From JAAYDI01 sp052034005 (GTDB lineage Bacteria > Planctomycetota > Planctomycetia > Pirellulales > Pirellulaceae): DNA of 64,000 nt. Position numbers and translations under genes: made by a program. The notes under the pieces were generated by a model. It worked only from the letters and a program-made list of their open reading frames with translations. It ran no database searches and had not been told where the DNA came from. The DNA lies in assembly GCA_052034005.1 (NCBI GenBank), contig JBPOJB010000002.1:186001-250000 (forward strand), in the 5' to 3' direction. Within the stretch, counting starts at the first letter, position 1; every line of letters starts with the position of its first letter. Shown here in pieces: positions 53,850 through 62,706 of the stretch.

Positions 53850-54163
53850 AGCCGTTCCGCCATCTCGGGCGGCGCTGCATCCACGAAGCTGGGGCGGCGC
53901 CCTTTGCGGCAGTCGCCCCAGAGCGTGAACTGGCTCACCACCAGCATCGCGCCGCCGACGTCGGTCAGCGAGCGGTTCATCTTCCCCTGGTCGTCTTCGA
54001 AGACCCGCAGGTCGACCAGCTTCCGGGCCAGGTAATCGGCGTCTGCCTGCGTGTCCGCTTGCCCCACACCCAACAGGACGACCAGACCGTGGTCAATCTG
54101 CCCGACCACTTCCCCGGCGACCGTGACGCTCGCCTGACTGACGCGCTGCACGCATGCCTTCAT
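53720..54163 (-). CDS. dtd: D-aminoacyl-tRNA deacylase
   Basis: 147 residues, normal length. It hydrolyses D-amino acids and glycine mischarged onto tRNA. The invariant segments are present: the N-terminal MKACVQRVSQASVTV, the SQFTLWGDCRKGRRPSF motif and the C-terminal VNDGPVTLLVES (cross-subunit Gly-Pro motif). ATG 54163 is preceded by a GGGATGGGA stretch. Its 3' end overlaps the convergent DUF457-like gene by 130 bp. The next gene, pdxA, is divergent; about 110 bp separate the starts. Confidence 0.96.
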   Translation of the reverse strand: MKACVQRVSQASVTVAGEVVGQIDHGLVVLLGVGQADTQADADYLARKLVDLRVFEDDQGKMNRSLTDVGGAMLVVSQFTLWGDCRKGRRPSFVDAAPPEMAERLYEHFARAVASCGVRVATGRFRAHMLVALVNDGPVTLLVESKA

Positions 54164-54272
54164 GAATCCCATCCCACGCTGCGACCGGGAAGCTGCTGTG
54201 CCCTGTAGGATGACCGATCGACCCCCGCGCGGCAAGGACCACGCCTGTCGCGAGCTGCGCGCGGCCTCTAGA

Positions 54273-55328
54273 ATGACCACGATGAAACGATTGCTCGCCG
54301 TAACGATGGGTGACCCGACGGGCGTGGGCCCGGAGACGATTGCGCGCGTGTGGTGCGACGAGTCCCTGCACGCTCTGGCGCGGCTGGTCGTCTTAGGCCA
54401 TCCCGAGATCATGCGCCGCGCAATCCGGTTGGTACACGGCGCCGCCCGAGTGGTGGAGGTGTCCGCGGTCGAAGATGCGGACTCCTCCACGCGCTGCCTG
54501 CCCTGCCTCCGCGCCGGCGACGACCGGGTGTTGAGCGTGCCGGCGGCCCAGGTGCATCCGGCGGGCGGCCAGGCCGCTTACGATTCTGTGACCATGGCCT
54601 GTCAGCTGGCGCAGGCGTCGCGCGTGGATGCCTTGGTCACAGCCCCCTTGCACAAGGCGGCCCTGGCGGCCGCCGGCCACGCCTACCCGGGCCACACCGA
54701 ACTGCTGGCCGATCTGTGCGGGGTCGACGACGTGGCTATGATGCTCTACCTGGCGCCGAACGACCTGGTGCGGGGCCCCGCCGGGCTGGGGGTGGCGCAC
54801 GCCACGCTGCACGTCGCCCTGCGCGACGTACCTACGCTGCTCACTCCCGGTCGGATCGTGCGCACCGCGCGCCTGGCCCATGTCGTCACCCGCGCGATGC
54901 TCGCCGCGATCCGCTCAACCGCCGCGCCCCGCATCGGACTGTGCGCGTTCAACCCGCATGCGGGCGAACAGGGCCTGTTCGGCGATGAAGAGATCCGGAT
55001 CATCCGCCCGGCGGTCGAGCGCGGGGTCGCCCAGGGGATGAACCTGGAGGGCCCCTACCCTGCCGATACGCTGCTGGCACGCGCCGCCGCCGGCCAATTC
55101 GACGCGCTGGTGGCCATGTATCATGACCAGGGGCACATCGCCCTGAAGTTGCTCGGCATGCACCAGGCCGTGAATATCACGCTCGGCCTGCCCGTGGTCC
55201 GCACCAGCGTCGCCCACGGCACCGCGCACGACCTGGCCTGGCAAGGCCGCGCGCAGGGCGGGTCCATGCGGGAAGCCATCCGGGTCGCGGCCCAACTGGC
55301 CGAGCACAGACAGTGGCTGGAGTGGTGA
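54273..55328 (+). CDS. pdxA: 4-hydroxythreonine-4-phosphate dehydrogenase
   Basis: About 351 residues. It oxidises 4-phosphohydroxy-L-threonine in pyridoxal phosphate synthesis by the DXP-dependent route. LLAVTMGDPTGVGPE, TAPLHKAALAAAGHAYPGHTE and MYHDQGHIALKLLG are the metal- and substrate-binding motifs, and NITLGLPVVRTSVAHGTAHDLA the C-terminal one. The start is either ATG 54273 or ATG 54282; neither has a clear ribosome site. Its stop lies one base before the stop of the convergent gene at 55330. Confidence 0.95.
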   Translation: MTTMKRLLAVTMGDPTGVGPETIARVWCDESLHALARLVVLGHPEIMRRAIRLVHGAARVVEVSAVEDADSSTRCLPCLRAGDDRVLSVPAAQVHPAGGQAAYDSVTMACQLAQASRVDALVTAPLHKAALAAAGHAYPGHTELLADLCGVDDVAMMLYLAPNDLVRGPAGLGVAHATLHVALRDVPTLLTPGRIVRTARLAHVVTRAMLAAIRSTAAPRIGLCAFNPHAGEQGLFGDEEIRIIRPAVERGVAQGMNLEGPYPADTLLARAAAGQFDALVAMYHDQGHIALKLLGMHQAVNITLGLPVVRTSVAHGTAHDLAWQGRAQGGSMREAIRVAAQLAEHRQWLEW

Positions 55329-55329
55329 G

Positions 55330-56448
55330 CTAACGCGGATCGCCCGCCATGGCCGCGCGGAGCCGCCCGATGTACTCGTCGGTGTGGTCGTCCACTTGCT
55401 GGTCGTCCTTGGGACGGTAGTCGAACAGGCTGGTGCTGAGGTCCGGGCGGTAGCCCACATCGTGGAGTACCCACGTGACGAGCGGCTGGCGGCCGGTCGG
55501 TGTGGCAGCGCGCCGATCCTCCCAGACATCCCGATAATACGAAATCCCGTAGGGGAACAGCGGAATGACCTGGTCGCGGCCGAGGATCAAAGTCACCCCA
55601 TGGGGCAGTTGGGGCGGGAGTTTGGTCAGATCCGCCGGCTGACCGGCCAGTATGGCTGACCGCTGATCCGGCAGCAGGTTGGCGAGCATCGCGGGTTTCC
55701 ATCGCCCGTCGAGACTCCACACCGGGTATTTCCCGACGACCGTGGGCCGCGGCGCGTCGAAGTCGAAGTGCGTGTTGAGGGCCGTGAGCAGCTTGGGAAG
55801 CCCGCCCAGGGCCATCCACAGCGTGGGTGGCGGTGGGACGTCCGACGGGCCGATCTGGCTGGCCGCATCGCGCAGCCGCCGCAGACTGACGCGCTGGAGC
55901 GTCGTCACGCCGTCTTGGTCACAGCGGACCCAGAACGTATCCCCATCGCTGATCTGCTGCAGGCTGGCCGATCTCCGATCTCCGATCTGCAGCTTCAAGT
56001 CCAGGCGGAGCAGCAGGCGTGGCCCGTAAGCCAACTGGCGATACGTTCCGGAACCCACCAGTTCCTGGCCGAATATATTGACAGTCTGGCGCGTGTTGGC
56101 CTCGATGCCCGGCAGCAGCAGGAGCCGCTGGGCGGCCTGCGCCACGAGTTCGCTGCCGGTGAGCGAGCCGGTCGGCTGCGGGCCGTTTGACGCGGGAGGG
56201 AGGACTTCGTGGCTGGCCCCGACCTCGTTACCGGCCGGCTGCCCCGCAGCTGCGGTGGGAGGTAGGACTTCATGGCCGGCGCCGACCTCGTTACCGGCCG
56301 GCTGCCGCGCGGCTGCGGCGGAAGAAAGGGCTTTGCTGTCGGCACGAACTCCTTTGGCGGCAGGCGCTTGTGACGAACGATGAGGCAGCACTTCCGCTAC
56401 CAACAGGGCGAGCAAGGCGGCCAATGTGACGGGCAGCAGGTGGTTCAT
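55330..56448 (-). CDS. Secreted protein of unknown function with 21-residue repeats
   Basis: 372 residues. A signal peptide or anchor (about 1-25, LPVTLAALLALLVAEVLPH) leads to two copies of a 21-residue repeat rich in Ala, Pro and Gly (about 41-83, with QPAGNEVGA and HEVLPP in both), probably a flexible spacer. The rest (about 95-372) is a single domain with TVNIFGQELVGSGTYRQLA, FWVRCDQDGVTTLQRV and DVWEDRR segments; the pattern recalls LolA-like periplasmic lipoprotein carriers, but I am not sure. The ATG at 56448 has no strong ribosome site. It is convergent with pdxA. Confidence 0.75.
   Translation of the reverse strand: MNHLLPVTLAALLALLVAEVLPHRSSQAPAAKGVRADSKALSSAAAARQPAGNEVGAGHEVLPPTAAAGQPAGNEVGASHEVLPPASNGPQPTGSLTGSELVAQAAQRLLLLPGIEANTRQTVNIFGQELVGSGTYRQLAYGPRLLLRLDLKLQIGDRRSASLQQISDGDTFWVRCDQDGVTTLQRVSLRRLRDAASQIGPSDVPPPPTLWMALGGLPKLLTALNTHFDFDAPRPTVVGKYPVWSLDGRWKPAMLANLLPDQRSAILAGQPADLTKLPPQLPHGVTLILGRDQVIPLFPYGISYYRDVWEDRRAATPTGRQPLVTWVLHDVGYRPDLSTSLFDYRPKDDQQVDDHTDEYIGRLRAAMAGDPR
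56201..56326. repeat. Two tandem 63-bp repeats
   Basis: Unit one is 56201-56263 and unit two 56264-56326; they differ at only about ten positions, and both read AGGACTTC...CCGACCTCGTTACCGG. They encode the 21-residue repeats of the secreted protein gene and keep its reading frame. Confidence 0.9.
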
Positions 56449-56802
56449 AGAGCGGTTGTGTTGGTTTTGCCAAAGAATCTCGTTATGACACGCCGATCAA
56501 AATCCCAAAGGAGACGTGATTCCCGCACTGCTTGCGCGGGATGACCCAGCGGCTTGGCGCGGGCCGGGACACAGCGGCCTGGTTGGCGAGCCGCCGGACG
56601 AGCGGGACCAACCTGGGCGGGCCATTCTAGGGTGGCAGGCGAGGTGGTGTCCACGCCAAATGCACGACGGCGCAAGCCCGACGTAAGGCCGGTGGAATCC
56701 GCAACCGCCCGGACTCGTTCCGTTCAGACCAGCCAGGAGTCACCAGCAGCCCAGGCCCAGGTGGGAAGCCGGCGGGCAAGGGCACCGCGTAGGGGGGATA
56801 AT

Positions 56803-58020
56803 ATGAAGACCTGCTTGTCGCGTTGGACCATGCTCATCGCCATCGCCGCGACCGCGGTGGGGTGCGCTCATCACCGGTCGTACAACCTGCCGCCTGCGGC
56901 GCGGCTGATGGAGCCGGGTCCGGGAGTCGGAGGTCCGGGACCGGGCGTGTTGGCACCGCCGCCGCCCCCCGTGGTCGCCACAGCCGGCATGATGGGCGTG
57001 CAGCCGGATGGGAACTTCGCGATGCCCGTCGGCCCGGAGGGAAGCCCTGTGGGCGGCTACGGCATGATGGCCGCGCCGCCACCCACTGTCCAGCTCCTGT
57101 TCGCCAAGCCGGAGAGCATGAACGTCACGTGGGATGTCGGGGGCGTCGGCCAGTTCGACTCTGAGCCGCTGGTGGTCCCCGGCCGTTACAGTTTTCCGAC
57201 CGGCGGCATGTATCGCCTGAAGCTGTCGAACATCGCAGGACGTGAAGGCGAGGAACGCTACCCGACCCTCGAGGTCGGCCCGATCACGTTCCGCACGGAA
57301 GCGTACCTGGCCCACAACGCGATCCCGATCCAATTCACCGACGAGGATTTCGATCAGGTGGCGGCCGGTAATTTCGTGACGAAGGTGATCTACCTGCCGG
57401 ATCCCGAGTTCCAAGAACTCGCGTTGGCCGGCGTCGAGACCCTGGTCAGCACGCGCCTGGATCCGGGTATTGACCCGATCGTCGAGGCGGACCGGCGTGG
57501 TGCGATCCTGGCGATCATCCGCATGGGCAACAAGGATCTGGAAGTGCCCGGCGCGCTCGACAGCGGCGCGGGCGGGGTTGTGCCGGCCGGGGCGCTGGCC
57601 GGCAGCGGCGCGGCGGTGGCCAACTGCGGCCTGTACGGCCAGCACTGCTTCCGCGGCGACTGTCTCCCCAGCGCCGGGCTGTATCCGGGCGGCGCGATGC
57701 CCTATGGCAACGTCCCGACCTACCTGTCGGGCGTGACGGTTCCGGAATGGGGCATGCCGATCAGCGGCACGCCGATCGGACTGCCCGGCCCTCCGCACGT
57801 TCCGCTTGGGAGCCCGGCAGGACTGCAGAAGCACGTGATCCGCAACCACACCCACATGAGCATTCCGGAACCGGTTCGGAAGTTCCGGATGGATGTGCGG
57901 CAGCAACCGGGCTACAGCTATCCGGCGCCACCCACCCGGATGCACATCCGCGAACAGAATATCCATCCGCCACTTCGGTACGGACAGACACTGGATGACG
58001 CACGTGAGTGTGTCCGGTAG
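56803..58020 (+). CDS. Envelope lipoprotein, Pro/Gly-rich, planctomycete-specific
   Basis: 405 residues from ATG 56803, with AGGGGGG six bases upstream. A short signal peptide ends in the lipobox ATAVGC, so it should be lipidated. Residues 25-100 are Pro/Gly/Met-rich. A beta-rich domain (about 100-245, with PGRYSFPTGGMYRLKLSNIAG, YPTLEVGPI and VTKVIYLPDPE) is related to the middle of the next gene's product. The C-terminal 150 residues are rich in Gly, Pro and His. It is the first of three adjacent genes for envelope proteins. Function unknown. Confidence 0.82.
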   Translation: MKTCLSRWTMLIAIAATAVGCAHHRSYNLPPAARLMEPGPGVGGPGPGVLAPPPPPVVATAGMMGVQPDGNFAMPVGPEGSPVGGYGMMAAPPPTVQLLFAKPESMNVTWDVGGVGQFDSEPLVVPGRYSFPTGGMYRLKLSNIAGREGEERYPTLEVGPITFRTEAYLAHNAIPIQFTDEDFDQVAAGNFVTKVIYLPDPEFQELALAGVETLVSTRLDPGIDPIVEADRRGAILAIIRMGNKDLEVPGALDSGAGGVVPAGALAGSGAAVANCGLYGQHCFRGDCLPSAGLYPGGAMPYGNVPTYLSGVTVPEWGMPISGTPIGLPGPPHVPLGSPAGLQKHVIRNHTHMSIPEPVRKFRMDVRQQPGYSYPAPPTRMHIREQNIHPPLRYGQTLDDARECVR

Positions 58021-58046
58021 CGGACCGTCGCATGGCAATGAACGTG

Positions 58047-58120
58047 GGGAGGCGACTCCCGTGGCCGAACGAAGACGCGTGCTTCGGGCGTCGGCGAGCG
58101 AAGTCGCCTCCCGCTTTTTT
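58047..58120 (+). terminator. Terminator with long structured loop
   Basis: GGGAGGCGACT (58047-58057) and AGTCGCCTCCC (58102-58112) form a perfect 11-bp stem around a 44-base loop, followed by GCTTTTTT. The T-run lies directly before the ribosome site of the next gene, so read-through may be how that gene is expressed. Confidence 0.75.
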
Positions 58121-58134
58121 GTCGGAAGGTGACT

Positions 58135-59010
58135 ATGACCGCTCGGCTGTGCCACGGATGTGGACCAACATCATGCGGGACACACGTCGCGAGGACGGGC
58201 ATGCTCGGGGGTGCACGATGCCTGGCCGTGCTCGCGATCCTGGTGGCCGCCACCTCCCCTGCCCTTTCCCAGAACCGCCCCTACCACTACTTCTACTCCG
58301 CGGACATGCCGCCGGGCACGATCGGCGCGGCGCAGCTGCAGCGGGGCGGACCGCTGGCCCAATACTTCCAGCCGGTCGAGATCACGGGCCCTGCAGGGAT
58401 GCAGGTGGCGCTGGCCACCGACGGCGTCTACCAGCCGGCGCAATCGGCGCCGCTGCGCGTGGCGCTGCTGGTGGGAAGAGTCTATCGGCTGAAGGTCACC
58501 CAGATCCCGTTCAACGTGGGGCAAGAGGTGTACCCCAGCGTGGAGATCATCAACCGGCTCTATCCCCCGCCGGGCGTCGAGGCTAAGTTTCCGATCCCGA
58601 TCGAACTGACGCGTGAAGAGCTGGAGCTTGCACTGCGAGGCCACTACGTGGTACGCGTGGTCTACCTGGAGGACCCCCGCCTGGCGCTGCCGGCGCGGGA
58701 GGATCCGCAGCAGCAGCGGTACTTCGAAGTCGGCCCGAACCAGGACCCACTCGACGTGGCGGACGCTCTGGGGCGCCCGATCGCCATCTTGCGGCTCGGG
58801 TCGCGCGTGCCCGAACAGGATCAGCAGAGCGGCCGCTTCCTGTTCGACAGCCCGCCCTGGGTCCAATTGCCGCCGTGGACCGAGCCGCCCGATCACGCTG
58901 CACCAGACACACCCGCGGCACCACAGGACGCGCCGCCGAACGCCCCCGACAGCTCGGCCCCATCCACCACAACCCGGCGGCCGCCCGCCGCGGCCGGAGC
59001 CACACGATGA
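58135..59010 (+). CDS. Secreted envelope protein, paralogue of the preceding gene product
   Basis: 291 residues from ATG 58135, with GGAAGG five bases upstream. A signal region (about 20-47, ending PALSQ) is followed by a domain (about 60-225) with the same order of motifs as the upstream lipoprotein: VYRLKVTQIP, VYPSVEII, FPIPIELTREELELAL, YVVRVVYLEDP and AILRLGSR. The C-terminal 65 residues are Pro/Ala-rich and disordered in character. Its stop overlaps the ATG of the third gene (ATGA), so these two are translationally coupled. Function unknown. Confidence 0.82.
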   Translation: MTARLCHGCGPTSCGTHVARTGMLGGARCLAVLAILVAATSPALSQNRPYHYFYSADMPPGTIGAAQLQRGGPLAQYFQPVEITGPAGMQVALATDGVYQPAQSAPLRVALLVGRVYRLKVTQIPFNVGQEVYPSVEIINRLYPPPGVEAKFPIPIELTREELELALRGHYVVRVVYLEDPRLALPAREDPQQQRYFEVGPNQDPLDVADALGRPIAILRLGSRVPEQDQQSGRFLFDSPPWVQLPPWTEPPDHAAPDTPAAPQDAPPNAPDSSAPSTTTRRPPAAAGATR

Positions 59011-60458
59011 CGGTCACCCACTTGCCCACCCCCGCCCACTACACGGCCACGGCCCCGCGCGCGGTCGGCCGATGGTGCCTGATCGCCCTGGCGGTCATGA
59101 CCCTCTCGAGTTGCCGCGGGTTGGAGCAAGCGCCGACCGACAAGGTCGCCCAGCGCAACCCGCTTCGGACCACCTCAGACCACCCGGACGCACTGATAGC
59201 GACGCAGGCGGCGGATCCGCCCCAGGTAGCGCGTCTGCCCGCCCTGCCCGCCGGGAAAACGCTGTCGGATCAGCCCGCAGGCGCCGATCCACCCGCCCTG
59301 CCGGCCGCGCAGATCGTCCCGGTCGGACACACGACACCCGCGACGGCGCCTCAGGCGCCCGCCAACCCGCCCAACGGCGCGGCGTCGAGCCCGCAACCGG
59401 CCACGTTGCCGCTCGGACAGGTCTACCCGTGCGTGCCTGTCCCGCCGCCGTGCGGGTACGGGCCCGGAATGATGCCGTACGGGCCCGACCCCGGCTGCCC
59501 GAACGGGGTGCCGTGTGGCGCCTGGACGCCCCCCGGAATCGCCTGCCCATGGCCGACCGACGAATACCTGTGCGACGGCGGCGACGAGATCCCGGGCGTC
59601 CAGGTGCGCTCGGACTGGACCGTCGCGGGACTTCAACTCGAGGACACCGTGGTGCACTACGACACGGTCGCCGGCCGCACGGAAGTGCAACCGTCCAACC
59701 GTGTGTGCGTCTACGCGCCGCGGTTCGCCGCCGTGCGCAAAGTGTACGGGGTCGTCCAGCACGACGCCCACGAGCAGGTTTCCGGCATCGATTACCCGAT
59801 GCCCGTCGATGGCCTGGGTGACGTCCAGCGCGCGACCACGGCCGTCCAGCCGCTGCCGCCGGGCGTGAAGCGGGGCACCTCGGCTCTCAGCGCGTTCCGC
59901 GAGCGCACGCCGTCCACGGGACTGGAAAACAGCCAGGCGCTGGTCGGCACGCACGGCGGCCTATTGCCCTACGAGGACTTCACTCTCATCCAGCGCGGGC
60001 AGATGGACAACTCGGAAAAGGCGCGGTTGGCCGAGCGGGTGGCGGCGGCCGTCGCCTGGAGCCACGACACGGCACTCCAAGTGATCATCGACGACCTGGC
60101 ACTGCAGGAAGACCTGAATGTCACGCAGGCCGAGTCGGTCCACATCTACTCGCTCGAAGGCAAGCCGCGCCTGCAAGTCTGCAAGATCGCGTCCCGCCAC
60201 GAAGCGCGGCCGGGCGAGACCGTGGAGTTCACGATCCGGTTCGACAACCTCGGCGATCAGGTCATCGGAAACGTCACCGTCATCGACAACCTGACCACGC
60301 GGCTGGAGTACGTCGAGGGCAGCCAGACCTGCTCGCTCGGGGCCAATTTCTCGGCCTCGACCAATGAAGGCGAATCCCTGACGCTGCGCTGGGAGATCAT
60401 CGAGCCGATGAAGGTCGGTCAAGGCGGCGTGATTCGCTTCCAGTGCCGCGTCCGATAA
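59007..60458 (+). CDS. Envelope lipoprotein with C-terminal DUF11-like domain
   Basis: 483 residues. A signal peptide ends in the lipobox TLSSC (about 36). A Pro/Ala-rich low-complexity region follows (about 45-145), then a Cys-containing segment (YPCVPVPPPCGYG). The central part has no family that I recognise. The last 95 residues resemble a DUF11 (conserved repeat) Ig-like domain: GETVEFTIRFDNLGDQVIGNVTVIDNL, then LEYVEGS. DUF11 domains are common in large bacterial surface proteins. The start overlaps the upstream stop in ATGA. A compound GC-rich hairpin follows at 60476. Confidence 0.85.
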   Translation: MTVTHLPTPAHYTATAPRAVGRWCLIALAVMTLSSCRGLEQAPTDKVAQRNPLRTTSDHPDALIATQAADPPQVARLPALPAGKTLSDQPAGADPPALPAAQIVPVGHTTPATAPQAPANPPNGAASSPQPATLPLGQVYPCVPVPPPCGYGPGMMPYGPDPGCPNGVPCGAWTPPGIACPWPTDEYLCDGGDEIPGVQVRSDWTVAGLQLEDTVVHYDTVAGRTEVQPSNRVCVYAPRFAAVRKVYGVVQHDAHEQVSGIDYPMPVDGLGDVQRATTAVQPLPPGVKRGTSALSAFRERTPSTGLENSQALVGTHGGLLPYEDFTLIQRGQMDNSEKARLAERVAAAVAWSHDTALQVIIDDLALQEDLNVTQAESVHIYSLEGKPRLQVCKIASRHEARPGETVEFTIRFDNLGDQVIGNVTVIDNLTTRLEYVEGSQTCSLGANFSASTNEGESLTLRWEIIEPMKVGQGGVIRFQCRVR

Positions 60459-60475
60459 CCGCCGGACAGGTTGCC

Positions 60476-60538
60476 CCGGCCCGCCGAGCCCCTCGGTCGG
60501 CCCAGACACCCGGCCGACGACGCCGAGGGCCGGGCCGG
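60476..60538 (+). terminator. Compound GC-rich hairpin after the lipoprotein cluster
   Basis: Nested pairs CCGGCCCG/CGGGCCGG, CCCTCGG/CCGAGGG and GTCGGCC/GGCCGAC fold into one long stem with a 9-base loop. There is no T-tract, so it may act as a transcript-stabilising structure or a weak terminator. Confidence 0.45.
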
Positions 60539-60629
60539 AACCGGCTCGGCCCGTCGCCCGCCTTCTTGCGGAAATCCGGCCGACGCGCCAGGATGATGGG
60601 ATCCATCTGCCACGATGAAGGGAACGCTC

Positions 60630-61739
60630 ATGACCAACTCCTGGATTGCCGACCGGACGCGCCTGTTCGACAGCAGCGGCATCCGCAAGGTGTTCGACTT
60701 GGCCAGCAAAATGGAATCGCCGATCGACCTGTCGATCGGCCAGCCGGACTACGATGTGCCCGCGCCGGTGCGGGCCGCGTGCATCCAGGCCATCGAATCG
60801 GGCAAGAACAACTACGCGCTGACCCAAGGCATGCCCGTGCTGCGCGAGAAACTGCAGGCGCGGATCGACCGGGAGTACGGCCATGCGGATCGACGCGTGT
60901 TCGTCTCGTCGGGCACCAGCGGCGGCATCGTGCTCACGCTCCTGTCGCTAGTCAACCCGGGCGACGAGGTCATCATCTTCGACCCGTACTTCGTGATGTA
61001 CGAGGCCTTGACACGGCTGGTCGGCGGCACACCCATCCTGATCGCGACCTATCCCGACTTCCGAATCCCGCTGGATCGCGTCGCGGATGCGATCACCGAC
61101 AAGACGAAGATGATCCTGCTCAACAGCCCGGCCAACCCCACGGGCGCAGTGGCCAGCCTGGATGAGGTGCGCGGCCTGGCGGAACTGGCCGAGGCGCACG
61201 ATATCGCCTTGGTCTCGGATGAGATCTACAGCCAGTTCTGCTACGACGAGCCGTTCGTGTCGCCGGCCCGGTTCAATGCGCGGACGATCGTCATCGACGG
61301 CTTCTCGAAGAACTACGCCATGACCGGCTGGCGGCTCGGCTTCGTCCACGGGCCGGCCGAGGTGATCGACACCATGGTGAAGGTCCAGCAGTACACGTTC
61401 GTGTGTGCTCCGCAACCGGCCCAATGGGCCGGCGCGGCGGCGATGGACCTGGATGTCAGCCAATACACGGAGGCGTATCACCAGAAGCGCGACCTGATCG
61501 TCCAAGGCCTGGCCGATCGGTACGAAATCGCCAACCCCCGCGGCGCGTTCTACGTCTTTCCAAAAACGCCCTGGGGCACGGGCACCGAGTTCGTCGATCG
61601 AGCCATCGAGAACCGGCTGCTGGTGATACCCGGCAAGGTGTTCAGCCAACAGGATACGCACTTCCGGATCTCCTATGCCGCGCCGAACCACGTGATCGAA
61701 CGGGGCATCGAAGTGCTGCGCAAGCTGGCCCGCCGATAA
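60630..61739 (+). CDS. Class I/II pyridoxal-phosphate aminotransferase
   Basis: 369 residues from ATG 60630, preceded by AAGGGA at seven bases; an ATG at 60615 is in frame but contains that ribosome site. The PLP-binding Lys lies in DGFSKNYAMTGWRLGF (about 223-238). LNSPANPTGAV and ALVSDEIYSQFCYDEPF are the cofactor-ring motifs, and FRISYA carries the substrate-carboxylate Arg. It belongs to the aspartate-aminotransferase-like fold I group; the amino donor cannot be told from the sequence. Confidence 0.93.
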   Translation: MTNSWIADRTRLFDSSGIRKVFDLASKMESPIDLSIGQPDYDVPAPVRAACIQAIESGKNNYALTQGMPVLREKLQARIDREYGHADRRVFVSSGTSGGIVLTLLSLVNPGDEVIIFDPYFVMYEALTRLVGGTPILIATYPDFRIPLDRVADAITDKTKMILLNSPANPTGAVASLDEVRGLAELAEAHDIALVSDEIYSQFCYDEPFVSPARFNARTIVIDGFSKNYAMTGWRLGFVHGPAEVIDTMVKVQQYTFVCAPQPAQWAGAAAMDLDVSQYTEAYHQKRDLIVQGLADRYEIANPRGAFYVFPKTPWGTGTEFVDRAIENRLLVIPGKVFSQQDTHFRISYAAPNHVIERGIEVLRKLARR

Positions 61740-61765
61740 CCGCGCGCGTGGCCTTCCCCCCTCCC

Positions 61766-62380
61766 CTACCGCCGGGCAGACCGACGGCCGGCGCGTGGGG
61801 CGATGACCGCCCGCGTCAGGAGTTCGCCGTGCGCCCGCTCGAACCGGCCCCAGTCGATCGACATGACGATGTCGTCGTCTGTCTCAGCGAACGCAGCAGC
61901 CCGTGGGCTCCGGTCCACCTGGTAACCGAGCTTCTCGAGCATCCGACGCGAGGCGATGTTAGCCGGGATCACGACGGCAAAGAGGCGTTCGAACCCGAAC
62001 ACGCGGCAGGCCGCCACGTGCAGCATCGCGGCGTATTGCGTGCCGAGCCCTCGCCGCTGCTGGGCACGCGGGCCGACCAGAATGGCAAACTCCGCCTCCG
62101 AGCCGGTGATGTGACGGAAATCCGCGTCGCCTACCAACACGCCGTCCCGCTCCAGCAGGAACGGGCGGTCCCCGTCGGCACGCATCGACTGGTACATCTC
62201 CACCACGTCGTCCGCCGTCAGCTCCCGGGTGTTGGTCAACATGGCCAGGTTATGACGGTCGTTGTAGAACGCGGCCAGACTTGGAGCGGCGGCTCGAACC
62301 TCGTCCCAGGTCGGCTCCAACGCGCAAAGCTGCGTCTGTTCCCAAGAGGCTTCGATGGACCAACGTGTGTCGCCAAGCAT
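61766..62380 (-). CDS. GNAT family N-acetyltransferase
   Basis: 204 residues from ATG 62380. The acetyl-CoA loop is GPRAQQRRGLGTQYAAMLHVA (the Arg/Gln-x-x-Gly-x-Gly/Ala pattern lies in QRRGLGT). FAVVIPANIASRRMLEKLGYQVDR is the usual C-terminal helix and strand of RimJ/RimL-like members. It should transfer an acetyl group to an amine of a protein, amino acid or drug; the substrate is unknown. The frame is open to 62644 upstream, but that part is low in coding character. Confidence 0.9.
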   Translation of the reverse strand: MLGDTRWSIEASWEQTQLCALEPTWDEVRAAAPSLAAFYNDRHNLAMLTNTRELTADDVVEMYQSMRADGDRPFLLERDGVLVGDADFRHITGSEAEFAILVGPRAQQRRGLGTQYAAMLHVAACRVFGFERLFAVVIPANIASRRMLEKLGYQVDRSPRAAAFAETDDDIVMSIDWGRFERAHGELLTRAVIAPRAGRRSARR

Positions 62381-62706
62381 GGCGCCTAGAGATATCCGCG
62401 CCGGGCGGCGATTGTCAAGGCGTTCGGCTATAACCCGATCGGGGGTGCGCGGCACGCCGAACTCGCCGCGGGAGTCCAGCGCACTTCCCGGCATGCTCGA
62501 AGCGCGGGGCGCACCCCGGCGACCGAACGCGGATATCACGGGATCATACCGGCACCTCCCCGACTGGAGGCCGCCGGGCTGGTCAATGGTCTGGCAAATC
62601 GGTACTGGAAACGACGCGTTGATGCCTGCCGCGTTCGACGACAATCGTTAGAATGTCAGGTTGACTTCTGGACCGGTCCGCACTCGAAGGGGCGAAGGAA
62701 CAACGG
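62381..62706. other. Divergent intergenic region
   Basis: This lies between the minus-strand acetyltransferase gene and the plus-strand ABC gene, so it should hold a promoter for each. I see no small gene, strong hairpin or clear operator. Confidence 0.4.
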
